Shown here: positions 53,055 through 64,000 of the stretch, one piece after another | How positions within the stretch are numbered: position 1 is the first letter of the stretch | How the letters are laid out: every line of letters begins with the position of its first letter | Assembly: GCA_037013685.1 (NCBI GenBank) | Contig: CM072887.1 | Location: forward strand, 37,685,154 to 37,749,153 | From: Acridotheres tristis | Lineage: Eukaryota > Chordata > Aves > Passeriformes > Sturnidae | DNA: 64,000 nt | Reading direction: 5' to 3' | Made by a program: the position numbers and the translations under genes | The notes under the pieces: generated by a model | Database searches by the model: none | Told to the model about the DNA's origin: nothing | The model's input: only the letters and a program-made list of their open reading frames with translations

Positions 53055-55030
53055 TTTTTTTCACAGCAAATATTTTGCCTGTTAGATGACTTCACCAACA
53101 GAAAATCAGGGTCAGATAGTGGTATCAAGGCATTACTCACATGGCCAGTTTCTGACCTGTTTTACTCAGCACTTGGCACTTTATTTGATGAACTGACATA
53201 TTCAAATGAATTAGGGCTGTGGTTCACAGAACAGGACTTCATGCACAGTATGAAAGAGGATGGAAGAATTTAGGAAAAAAATGAACCACTATAAACAATG
53301 TATGTTATTTTGAACTCTTCCTGCCTAAATGAAAGGCTAAATAGTGCAGTGCTTGGTAGCACACAGCAAAACTGATTCTTAATTGCTACATTTTCTTCAA
53401 TGCGTATATGTAACAAATGGATAAACGTTGAATTATTACTTCAAATACATTACAGAAAAGCAAATTCCTTCTTTTCTTTTTTTCTGTTTAATTTTTCAAT
53501 GTTTATTTACAACCTGTGAAAGCCTTAAGCTGACAGAAGGAAAGGACAGAGGATTTCGTGTTCAAATTGTTGTAGAAGCCTTACTGTAAGGATATGAGTC
53601 TAGTACCACTCTCATTGCCTAATTTCGTGATCTGCCCAAATGTGCAGAAGATATATAATTTTTAAGGTTTGAGGCTAGTAAGAACAAAGATCAAATAACT
53701 CTTTCAAAGATGTGGATGGCCTCCTCTGTGGGGAGCTGAGTGACAATGAAGCAACTAAGGGATCTAGCTCTGTCCTCAGAAAACATTTTAATGGCAGCAG
53801 GATTAAGCCACAGAGTGAAGAATCAAGAATGCCCCCATTAGCTAAGTGCTAATTGTCCTGGCAATGCACATAATGGTGAACAAGGATGGGAGGAGTTGGG
53901 TTTATCACTGAGTCAAAACCAGCAGCTCGGTTTTACTTCTAGGAGGGAAACAAATGGTGCCTGCAACCTCCAGGTGATGTTCTGCCATCTGCAAGAAACC
54001 TCTCCTGATCTGTCCTCAGAAAAGGAGTTCCAACTTGCTTACCCTTTGGGATATTTGCACTGCTGAGCCATGGATTACCACAAATGCTGCTAATAAAGTA
54101 AATAAAATTAGCTATTTCCCACAGAGGACTGAGGCACAAACAAAAATGAAAATTAAAAACAAAGATATAAAATCAGGAGGCTTTTTTTCCCCTTTTTGTT
54201 TTTCCTGTTATTTTTGAGAGAACTAGGAAATAAAGTGGCATGAGGGAAGAAAAGACATTTTCCATCATGAATTCTTGAATGCTGTACACATGATCTCATT
54301 GGTAATGGGTCAATGCCTCCTGCGGTGCCTTGGGCAAGATGGCTGTGATATATAAAATGCTTCTAGTGGCTGTTGACATTGCAGAAAGCTTTTATTTCTC
54401 TCTGTCCCGCTTTTATTTTTTTCTTAACTGCATCTATGTCTCAATCTTAAGCCTATAAAAATTAGGAACTTCATAACAACCAGTTTGTTGACCTAGTAAT
54501 TGCATATTGAACCATTTACCATGCATACACAACCTACAATTGTTACACTGTTAATAAAGAACTGAAAATTTACTCACTAATAAGGACATTCATGACTAGT
54601 TGTCATCAGTAGTGCTGATGTCAGAGATAAGTGAAAGCTTGGGGGCTTGTAGCCATCAGCACACACCTGAAATAAACAGAAAGGCTCCCTTTCAGACCAG
54701 AGAGAAAATAGTAAGTAGTGTAATAATGGAGAGGTTCTATTTGTTTTCATTTTAATTCATTCCTCAAAAGTGGGTAGAAAAAAAGTTGGATATTTTTCTA
54801 ACATTTTTCTTCTAGAAAAAAATGCTGTTTCATATACCAAATTTCCTCAGAGAACTACAAAATCCTAAGAGGACTCAGCTGTGTATCTTAATGTTTCTAA
54901 ACAGAAGGTGATACACAGTCATCAGATAGTTGGGGGGAGGTTTGATACATAGGGAGCATACAGAGGTTGATATAGAAATGACATAGAGAAGAAAGAGGCA
55001 AAATTGTAAAATGCACCTTCATTATAGCGC

Positions 55031-55046
55031 ATATATATATATATAT
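55031..55046. repeat. (AT)8 microsatellite
   Basis: Eight pure AT units directly follow GCGC (55027-55030), a rare CpG site in this stretch. Confidence 0.9.
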
Positions 55047-55882
55047 GATCACGGTTACTAATGCAAAAAATGCAAAAAACAAGTGAATATTCCTTAGTGC
55101 TAGTGGCATTTCAATTTTCTCTAGGTCATTGCAACACAGAAATTTCACATATAGTAAGTAGACAGAGGGTGATTTTTCTGTTTCCTTTGCTTCCATTATC
55201 TAAATAGTAACCCAGATAGGAATAGACTATTGACATCACTAGAATACAGCACAGAAAGAAGCCATTATATCTGCATATTTTATATTTAATCCTTTTCTGG
55301 ACTCAGTATGGTGGCCATAAGTAAACAAGGAGAGATTAGATGACCAAAATCTATAATTTTTTATTTTTATTGTCTATTACTTATTGCTGTTTACTTCCAA
55401 TTCTTTAAAGTAACAAGGGATATAATTTAAAATTATGTATACCAGGAGATTTACTGCACTATTCTCTCCCCATATATTATTATATATGGTTTATAATACA
55501 CAGGCAGTGAAGAATTTGAGGCCCAGGGTATTGAGCTCCAAGGAAAACCCTTCATGTCAGAAATTTCAGCAAAAATATTCTGCAGAAAACACACACAGAT
55601 TGCCTATTACTAAATATTTTTCTTCCTTTGTGGTATATTAATAATTTTTACTGCATTTTTTCTTCTCTTTATGTATTTGTGTGGGATATTATTTTATACT
55701 ATGAATGAGACAGAATTCCCATGCCTTGCCAAAGTGGCACAGTAAAAGTCAGTGGCTGTTTGAATATTTGCTGCACAATACTGTTTTTCATGAAAAGTAC
55801 CACTACAAACAGTGACTAAGAAGAATAGTCAGACTGATATTTTCTCCACAGTGCTTTTAGTAAAATATCTTTTTTGTTGTTG

Positions 55883-55899
55883 TTTTTTTTTTTTTTTTT
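55883..55899 (-). repeat. T17 homopolymer
   Basis: Seventeen T follow TTTTGTTGTTG and are followed by AAATAAACAG. On the minus strand it is an A17 run, but no retroposed sequence is recognisable next to it. Confidence 0.88.
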
Positions 55900-58800
55900 A
55901 AATAAACAGCTTCTAATCAAAGAAGTGATAAACGTTCCACACAGGAAAAAAAAAAAACTAACAAGTAAGGCAGAAAAGCAGAAGAGTCCATAGATGTTAC
56001 AGGAGCCACTTCAAGCAGATACAAACTCTCTGAAGAGGACTTAGTACTCTGTGAAAGATCTTAAAGAGCTATAGTCACACTAGTTTCCCCAGAAAAATCT
56101 GTAAGTCGTGTGAACGTCAGGGTTTCTGGTCCAGACCCACCTCACTCAAGCATTTGGCCCCAAGAAAAAAGAAGCTGAACACAATTATTTGGCCTACCCT
56201 TCAAAGCCTAAACTAGGTGGTCTAGTGGCAACTCTGTCTTAAAATAGAATAGCCTATTTATATAATTTTTGTCCCCTTCTAAGCTCCCTCCTTTTTATTC
56301 TGTTTCTCTCCCTCAGGCAACTTGCTGCATCTATTCATAATTAGGCAAAAGGAATGTCCAGAAGCTCTGCAAATGCAATGTGTACATATGTGTATGTACC
56401 TACACCTCTCCTCCAACCAGAAAAAGAAAAAGGGATGACTGATTCAAAAAACCAGTAATCCAAAACAGTGGTTCATTTCTGTCCCATGCCCTGCACAAAA
56501 TCACAACTTAAAAATAAGGATAGTATTTTGATAATCCATACCAGGAAATACCTTCCCCTCAGGCATTGTTATTTTGTCTGTCTCAAGTTATGCTTTCTAA
56601 TCCAGCACAAGGGAAAGCAGTGAAATAAGGGTAAAGGAACAGCTGAAAATGCTAAACTTTTAGATCCGGGACAGAAAACCAAGGCCAAGTCTAGCTTCCA
56701 CAAAGTCTAAAATGCAAAAATGAAAAGAGCAACTATAGTATTAATAATTAAAATTGAATTAAAAGTAGTGTAAGTTAAGGCCAAGGGAGTATTTTTACTT
56801 TATAAATTTTTTATTGTTTTTGATCAGTTAGAATCACAGAAGGCTTTGAATGCAGAAATATGCATGTAAATGAAATAGTATGTACTAAGATGTCCTAACT
56901 GAGGACATTTTTTTTAACAAACCATAAAAGTTGTATAATTAATGTAATAATATATTAAGGACACAAATAAGTTATGAGAATTATGTTTAAATAACTGCTA
57001 GGTAGGCAAGGGTCCATGAGGATTAAAATCACAACCTTGAATTGAAATTCTCATTTTGTCAATTCCACAGCAATCACTGCAGTTTTCCTGCTATGAGGAC
57101 CATAGACATACAGCCTCAGCCTGGCTCTGAGCTGTTATGGTATGGGAAGACTCAGTTCGACCTAAATTGCCAGAATTTCTCAGGCTCTTAAAGAGAACCT
57201 TTATTCCTGAAGAAAAAGGGCAACAATCACCCTTAGATTAGGAAAGAACATTGGTTTTCCATTGCCTCCAAAGGTTCATGTCAAGTCACAAGTGTAAGAA
57301 TGAGAGAAGGAGAGTGAAGAGCTGTGTCTCGCAAATCTCCCCTTTAAACTCCTGGGATGCCCTGGTACCCTCTCCACTCCCACAGCAAGGTTTATCACAA
57401 GTTTAAGAAAGTCAGGGGAGAGGCAGAGCTGGGGGGCTCAGAAGACGCAGTCCCCAAAGTGCTCGAAGTGTTTGATTGCAAATCTCAGTATTTATTCAGC
57501 TCTTTAAAGATGAAAGGCAGCCTCTGATCATTACAACGAAATATAATGCGTAGACTTTATAATAATAGATGGTGCCCAATGCATTTTCAAATGAACATTA
57601 TTAGTATTTTGGAACATTAGGCAAAATTGATTTTGTAAAGGTGTTGCTACCTCTGTTGTAACTGTAACCCACCTCATCCTCTCTGAAAACTATCTGAGAA
57701 AATCCAGGTACAGAGGATCCTTCACAAATACTCTGGGCTTTGTGCAAGGAGAAAAAAAGAGTCTATCTAGAGCTATCACCACAGCAATTATGGATTAAAG
57801 ATGAGGTCTGAAATCCAACTGCTGGCAACCTTTAAATGGCAATGAGAGTTTGATGCTTTGTAAACTAACAGCACAAATATTTCAAGTATTCAGCAGTAGG
57901 AAAGTCAAAGTGCCAACCAGACCACAAGAGAAGGTCTAATTCAAAAGGAATTATTGTCTGACAATGAACCCTGCCCATGTGAAGAATAATTTCACAGACA
58001 TCAGGAGTGTGGCCGCTCCTCTAAACAGTTGGAACATACAGTGATCCTGAGAAAGTTATTCCCTGCTGACAAAAGCAGGGTCAGTGGGTGGGAAAACAAT
58101 CCAAACTTCTTGGCTAGTTCGCCATACTCTTCCTACGTAATTAACTTTCTCTTCAAGATTTCTTACACATATCTAAGCGGATTCCTCTTGGAAACTTTTC
58201 ATTATATGGATGAGTATATGTTCTTTTTTGTTCTGATGCTCTCATTTAGCATCGTTCATGAAATAATACACATAGATTCCACTTCCAGTGTCTAAAAAAA
58301 TCACATTAAGATGGGGTTCCCTTCAACATTATTATCCCCAATGCCACTAATAGTGTTTTTAAAATAAAAATATTGGTTACATGTAGGTTGATGGCTTCAT
58401 CTCACAGAGCTGAGGAGTTAGGCTACACTCCTTTTTTGTTTGATTCTCTTGTGACACTTCAAAGATTGTAATTACAGCAGTGATATACCATGAATGAAGT
58501 GTATGCTGTGGATCTGAGATAACCACACGCCCTTGACCTTGTGGTTTTGAGAAAGAAGAGAGAGGTGACAGACTCCAGAAGGCATATTCATGCTACCCAA
58601 AAACATATCCTTATTTTACATGTAAGATCTGTCTAAAAAACCCACCAGGCATTTGATATTCCTGGAACAGAAGGGTAGCATGGGGGTTTAACAAAAGCAA
58701 ACGGGAAAGAAAAATGGAACTCAACGTGCAGATTTATTCTGAACAGCAATGTAAGGAGCACAATTTTGACATGTACAAAGGCTATGTTTATTATCCCCTG

Positions 58801-59751
58801 GAGAGAAGATGAGTGGAGAAGCTGACATTGGTTGCATAGTGACATTTCAGGATGGAAGAAGGCATATAGCCAATTAAGTCTAGCATTTGTAACCTGTAGT
58901 GCTTTTCCCCTCAAGTGCTTATCTAACACTCTTTAGAATATGTTCACAGCTGCAGCTTCTATTTCTGCCATTAGTAAACTTTTCTACTCTTGCTTTAAAG
59001 GAACATGTTCTAAACTTCCTTCCTGGTACATTTCTTTTAATGATATGCAGGATCTAGGCCCTCAAATGAAATGCATTTTTTGCTACTTACTATTTTCAGC
59101 TCTGTTCTAATTTTAAATTTCCCCTTCCTATTTTAAAATTAATTCACTGTCAGTCCAATCAGTGCTTATTTATGCACTGCCCTTGGATTTCAATCTTGCA
59201 TTGACCAGGCATATTTTTTCTAGTGTTACCCCAGATGAAAATTAAGATCAAATACAGTATTTGTCTCTCTTTTACTGTATCTACAACTTACTAGTTCCCT
59301 AGTCTTCTGAACAAGGTGTTTTCATAGAACTTCACTCTTAATAGATGCAGGTACGAGTTATTCCCTTGATCAAAACATCTCCAACATCCTTAGCCAAGAA
59401 GCACATTGTGAATGTGTGTGTTAGCTGAACTTTAGAGACTCAGAACCTGAAAGAACACAAGAGTCCAAACTATTTTCCCCTTGAAAACAGTGAAATTGCA
59501 AACCATGATGTGACCTGGAAAGATTCACAGGCCCTAGCTTGCAATCATATGTTTATGATTTTACTTTAAATCATATGCAGCTACTTCTGTGTTGAAGAAT
59601 CAACAGTAAAGCAACATGGAACAAAATAATTGTAATGAGCAGTAGAATCAGCTCACATTAGCCTCTTTCTCGGTTTATATTTGGAAAGCACAGGTTAATA
59701 ATTAAGAATGTTGATATAACAAAAGGATGAGGAACATGGCTATGGCCACCC

Positions 59752-59769
59752 AAAAAAAAAGGGGGGGGG
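59752..59769 (+). repeat. A9G9 homopurine block
   Basis: Nine A are followed immediately by nine G, then TGTTGTTGCTGTTTGG and a T-run. The G9 alone could pair intermolecularly but does not provide four separated G-runs. The block is prone to slippage and sequencing error. Confidence 0.9.
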
Positions 59770-61980
59770 TGTTGTTGCTGTTTGGTTTTTTTTTAACCCA
59801 GATATAAAAGATAATGAGATAAAGCCCTAGGTATTAGTCTTCTGACAGTAAGAATAATTTGTGTGAAGGACTAAGAAGATTAGAGTAGATAAATGCTTGA
59901 AGTGTGCAGTAGACCTTACAATGTATGCTGATATTTTAAGATACTTTACGGAACATTTTAAGGACGTTCTTACAAATTGCAATGGCTCTTGTATATGAAA
60001 CTGTGTCATCTGTAAGAGCTTATTTCAGGAGATTATCTTCAAATTTGCTCCTACTTGCCATTGACAGTAAATTGCTGCTATTAAACAGACTTCTATAAAT
60101 AACCAGCCTGTGATTTAGTCCTGGTATAGGCTATGATCTTTCATTTGGGAACTGTACAGAAGACTGTATGGGACTAATACAACAGATCCATATGCTTTTA
60201 GACTCTTTTGTGTAGAATACACTCTATCTACACCCTCAGGACATAAGCACTACTCTTGATAGCATTTTTAGGAAGCATCCCCTAAATTTGTTCCAGAGCT
60301 ACTGCACTTGAAAGGCAATGCACAAAATACATTGAATGAACAGTTTTCTCCCTTCTGCACTTGGCATGTTGGTGCTTTCAGGGGTCTCATTTGCCAATTG
60401 TTTCCCTCAGCATGTTCATTGTTTTCCTCAGTCCTTCTTTTCTGTTCTTGCTGCAGAGTAAGTAACCTGAAGCAGACCTTGTCCTTCTGAATATCCTCTG
60501 TCCTGTCCTAAGCCATTCTCTGAGTTAAATTCCCAAGGAAACAAATCAGTCTGCCACCTGTCTGAAAACCAGGATGGAAAGCAAGTATTTCCTGAACTTT
60601 AGCAATAACTAAAGATACAATTGGTATCACAAAGGCAAAGTCACTCTTTGTTAATGACCCTTAATTGCTCATCAGTGTTTGCTCCCTTGCATCAACAACT
60701 TTTGGAATTACAGTTCAAGTTGAAGACAAAAATAACAGAGAATACACAATTAAATTGACAAAACAGTATGCATGTTGATACTCTCAAGCATCCCAGCAGA
60801 TCCTATATATTTCTTGTGAAAACCAGTTCATATTGGAATTAAATATTAGCACTTTAAGTACACGGAGTTCCAGTCTCTCTTTTTATCTCTTGCCAGAGAT
60901 GCTAAAGACAGATAATTTCTTTGACCAATATGATTGATTAGACACACAGCAGGGTAAAGTACAAGATTTATGAGACCCACCTCTAGGCTGAGCCATAATG
61001 ACAAGTATGTCTTTAACTTCACCCGTACCTGCTCCTAAACCTTACTAGTATGGTTTTGGAGTTTGTAATGGCTTCACGGCCAGCTATCCTCCCACTAACT
61101 CGGTTGCTTTTTTACCGCCCAGATTTTTCCCCTATGGAACACTTTAAAAACCCAAACACATACTTAATCTAACAACAGTACTGCTATCCTCCATCTCCAT
61201 TTGTTTGTATTTTCTTTCTTAGAGGGCCATTTCTATAACCAGAGTGTTGTGAGTTCACCTAGTGGATCCAGACCAGACTGTGACTTTTCAAATTCAAACA
61301 TCTATCTAAAAGCCAGATACTCTTTGTATTTAAGTCAACAACAAAAAATTATTCTAAAATAAATGAAATATAGTAAATGACAGGCACTTCCTTTCATATT
61401 AAAAGCAGTGTGAGTAAAGAGGAACAGATTTGGTGAATCAGTAGAAGAATACATATGCTGTTCAAAGTTTATTCTTCATTGTTCCTGAAGTGCATAGATA
61501 GATGGGAAAAGAAGATGATGGAGCAACTATGTCACTGGCATGGAAATGATCGTGTCTCAGTTATACTTTTCCCTGATTTTCTGCTAAAGAATGTCTTATC
61601 TACAGTTTGTCTGTTCTCCCAAGTGTTTGCACAGCAAAGCACTTCTTGATGGGCCTACAAAAACAGTCTGTGGAGAGAAAAGGGGTTCACTAACCTTGAT
61701 GCTACAGCAAACTGTTTTGTTTTCTGCTTCTCCCACCCACCACGAGGAAGTTAGAAAAGGAGAGGATTGCTGATAGGAAAAGATATGCCTGATAACAAAA
61801 GGAAATAGGAATCCAAAACTGTAAAAATGAATAGAGAGTTGGGCCAAAATAATAAGAAAACTACCTCTTTCTTTAAAACATCTTCAAAATGTGAAGATTT
61901 TTTAAATTTTAGTTGACATTCAGCTCCCTCCTTTAGGACATTAACCCACTACTAACTGAAAAACAATGGTTTCCTTTAGC

Positions 61981-62098
61981 CACAGAATGACAGGTCAAGG
62001 CAGAAGAGATTAATTTTATCTGGGTCATCTGGTCCAATTTCCCTGCTCAGTCAGGGTCTTCTAAATCCAGGACTTGTCCAGGACTATATTCAGATGCT
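61981..62098 (-). mobile_element. Old CR1 LINE 3' end, antisense
   Basis: Read on the plus strand it follows the reverse complement of the CR1 tail: CACAGAATGACAGGTCAAGG (61981-62000), then TGGGTCATCTGGTCCAATTT (62021-62040), CCCTGCTCAGTCAGGGTCTT (62041-62060) and TCCAGGACTATATTCAGATG (62077-62096). The expected continuation (the antisense TTTTGAATATCTCC of CR1) is missing and a TA-rich tract begins instead. Many substitutions mark it as older than the copy at 1-250. It is non-coding. Confidence 0.78.
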
Positions 62099-62280
62099 AT
62101 ATATGCATGTATCTATATAGATACTATACATACTATATGATGTATAGAAAAACATGGGTTATTTATTCACAATCCATATTTTGAGGTAACCTGCATAGAG
62201 ATTTTATATAGATGAATACCGATTATACATTATATACCTATACACAATATAGACATTATATATAATAAGAATAAAATTAT
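62098..62280. repeat. TA-rich imperfect tract
   Basis: Dense in TATA and CTATA words (CTATATATGCATG, CTATATAGATACTATACATA, ACATTATATATAATA), with many short self-complementary pieces. It starts where the adjoining CR1 similarity stops, so it may be an expanded repeat that grew inside or replaced part of the element. Confidence 0.65.
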
Positions 62281-64000
62281 ATGTGTGAACATAAAGAGGG
62301 ATATCACATAGAGACATATACAATAAAGTACAGGAAACAGGAGAACTAAAGAATCTCAGAGAGCTGCATGGACTCACTCCTGTAGACACTGAAGGAAGAC
62401 TCTGGTCTCTCTGTTAAAAACCCTAAAATGTACTTTCAGTAGTAGCAATGAGCCACAGACTCTGTTTAACCAAATAATTCTACATCTAGAATTTATCATA
62501 TGGCACCTACAAATGCAAAACCTTCAGCCATAGTGAAGTGTTTGTTTTTTTCTCTCTCATACAACTAAAATTGTATAAGTTGTGCACATACAGGTGATAT
62601 CACAACCCTGATGTTTTTTGTAAGTTCGAAGATACCTCCAAAGCCAGAAGTGGGGCACCACCCCAGCATTTTGTTAACAGGTTGTCCTTCATGGTTAATT
62701 AAATTTAATGTTAATCCATAGGAAAATACAACTTGTAAATATTTGTGAGAGTTACTTTCAGTTTCAAAGATGACAAAATGTAACTGCTTACACAGGTTTG
62801 TGGATGTAGTAACTTTTTTGTTTTGGCACTAAGAGCTTAAGATTTTTTTCTTACAGTCATGGTTCCTTTGGGGATTTGCCTCAAACTGACCTCCCCAAAG
62901 CATATTCTCTTCAATTCAGTTCAAGGCTATCACACCCTGTGCCTTCACTGCTTATGTGAAGGGAATTACTTATCTATTTAGTTATATAAGCTTGCCTGCT
63001 TCTGCATGAATACAACCCCTTCTTAAGGACCTACACACTGCTCTACTGCTCTCTTTTGTATCTTCAGATTCTGACTCTCCACTGCATCCCAAAGCTTATC
63101 ATTCCTGCATTGCCCAGACTCCTTCATTTCTCCCTCCTGCTCTGATTTTCTTGCATTAAGCTGAAGTTTCCCATGGTGTTTTTACAAACAGTTCATTTGA
63201 AAGACAAAAACTACAGCAGACTTTATATTTTAAAAATTGAAGGAATAAATATGATAGGGATGAAATATTAATGACTCCTCTTTTTAATTTTCTTTGCTTT
63301 TGGTTTCTCATCTGGTTAAAGCCTCATCCTCTTGTGGTAGAAATCTGGCTGTTCTATTAAGACTGCTTTGGTCATCCTTCCACACTAGACTTCAAAATAT
63401 GTCCATGATTCATTCTTACACCTAATCCTACTGACCCTGCAACCACCACACAAACAGGTCAAGTGGAGCTACTACGAAAACACAATGACATTATAAGTTG
63501 TTCCCAGAAGTCAGAAATAAGGTTGAAAACTCAGAAAAATGGCACTTTGTGAATTCCTTATATACAGAAAAACAAATATTCCTCCTCTTGGAAATCTTCA
63601 TTGGCCCTTTCCAAATTCTAACAGAAAAATGAGGGAGGAATTCTATAAATAGATGACTGAAGAGTTCTTCCACAAACTCCTCAAGAGAATGAGATCATGT
63701 AGACCTCTGGAAACCTGACCTACAACTATGCCAGTTGAAAATCAAATTTTTTTGCCCTGGGCAAACTGAGACTACTACAACTTGAGATATCTCTGCCTCT
63801 CTTCCCCTGTATCAGCAGAGGACTTTTGACAGTCAAACTGAATATTAATAGTATAGTGGGAATGCATACAAATCTTACTATAAACACAAATGCCTTTTTC
63901 ACTACTATCTAGATGTAATAACACTAATACTGGCATCAGTTGTGATTTTCTTGTTGTCAGTTGTTGGTATAAGGCCAATAAATACAACCACTTATTGCAT
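62281..64000. other. Unannotated AT-rich DNA, no gene seen
   Basis: Open frames are at most about 70 codons and unremarkable. No repeat or RNA gene is recognisable up to the window end. Confidence 0.7.

Larger units (their letters stand above)
45921..61980. other. Unannotated DNA with GC-richer patch at 51.5-52.8 kb
   Basis: No supported coding gene. Most of the stretch is AT-rich. From about 51480 to 52860 the DNA is visibly GC-richer, with the longest forward frames of the region (51602-52003, 133 codons; 52475-52786, 103 codons), neither recognisable as a protein. The candidate exon, the C-rich tract, a CR1 remnant and several simple repeats are listed separately. The segment around 46860-47290 has the look of conserved regulatory DNA but is unproven. 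Confidence 0.65.

Overview
The window looks like a stretch of bird nuclear genome, most probably a long intergenic or intronic region. The strongest evidence is four fragments of CR1, the dominant avian LINE. Two are sense-strand 3' ends (1-250 and 16560-16624). Two are antisense, older remnants (52926-52975 and 61981-62098). There is also one roughly 1.3 kb sequence with the features of a solo retroviral LTR (6478-7794). Base composition is AT-rich with very few CpGs, as expected of a vertebrate macrochromosomal gene desert. I cannot name the species; a songbird is a reasonable guess from the LTR style, but that is inference.

I found no protein-coding gene that I can support. The longest open frames (216 codons at 6569-7219 on the minus strand, 133 at 51602-52003 and 132 at 34049-34447 on the plus strand) match no protein family I recognise. 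One lies inside the LTR. The other two sit in locally GC-richer DNA, and their length is about what chance gives in 128,000 codons of six-frame sequence at this composition. I saw no tRNA, rRNA, recognisable small RNA, CRISPR array, operon or bacterial-type signal.

Layout: 1-250 is a CR1 3' end. 251-6477 is unannotated AT-rich DNA. 6478-7794 is the probable solo LTR, with a CpG-dense block, a pyrimidine tract and a polyadenylation signal, all on the plus strand. 7795-16559 is unannotated except for an 18-bp tandem duplication. 16560-16624 is a second CR1 tail. 16625-45854 is unannotated, with two short palindromes and a decayed 33-bp-period minisatellite. 45855-45920 is a pure (ATT)22 microsatellite. 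45921-61980 contains a GC-richer island with good splice-like borders (51686-52191), a C-rich tract upstream of it, an old CR1 remnant and several simple repeats. 61981-62098 is an old antisense CR1, followed by a TA-rich tract.

I did not find a novel biological system. The items most worth checking are the LTR as a possible promoter in a CpG-poor region, the putative non-coding exon near 51.7-52.2 kb, and a few AT-rich blocks that resemble conserved regulatory elements, which only a cross-species alignment could confirm.
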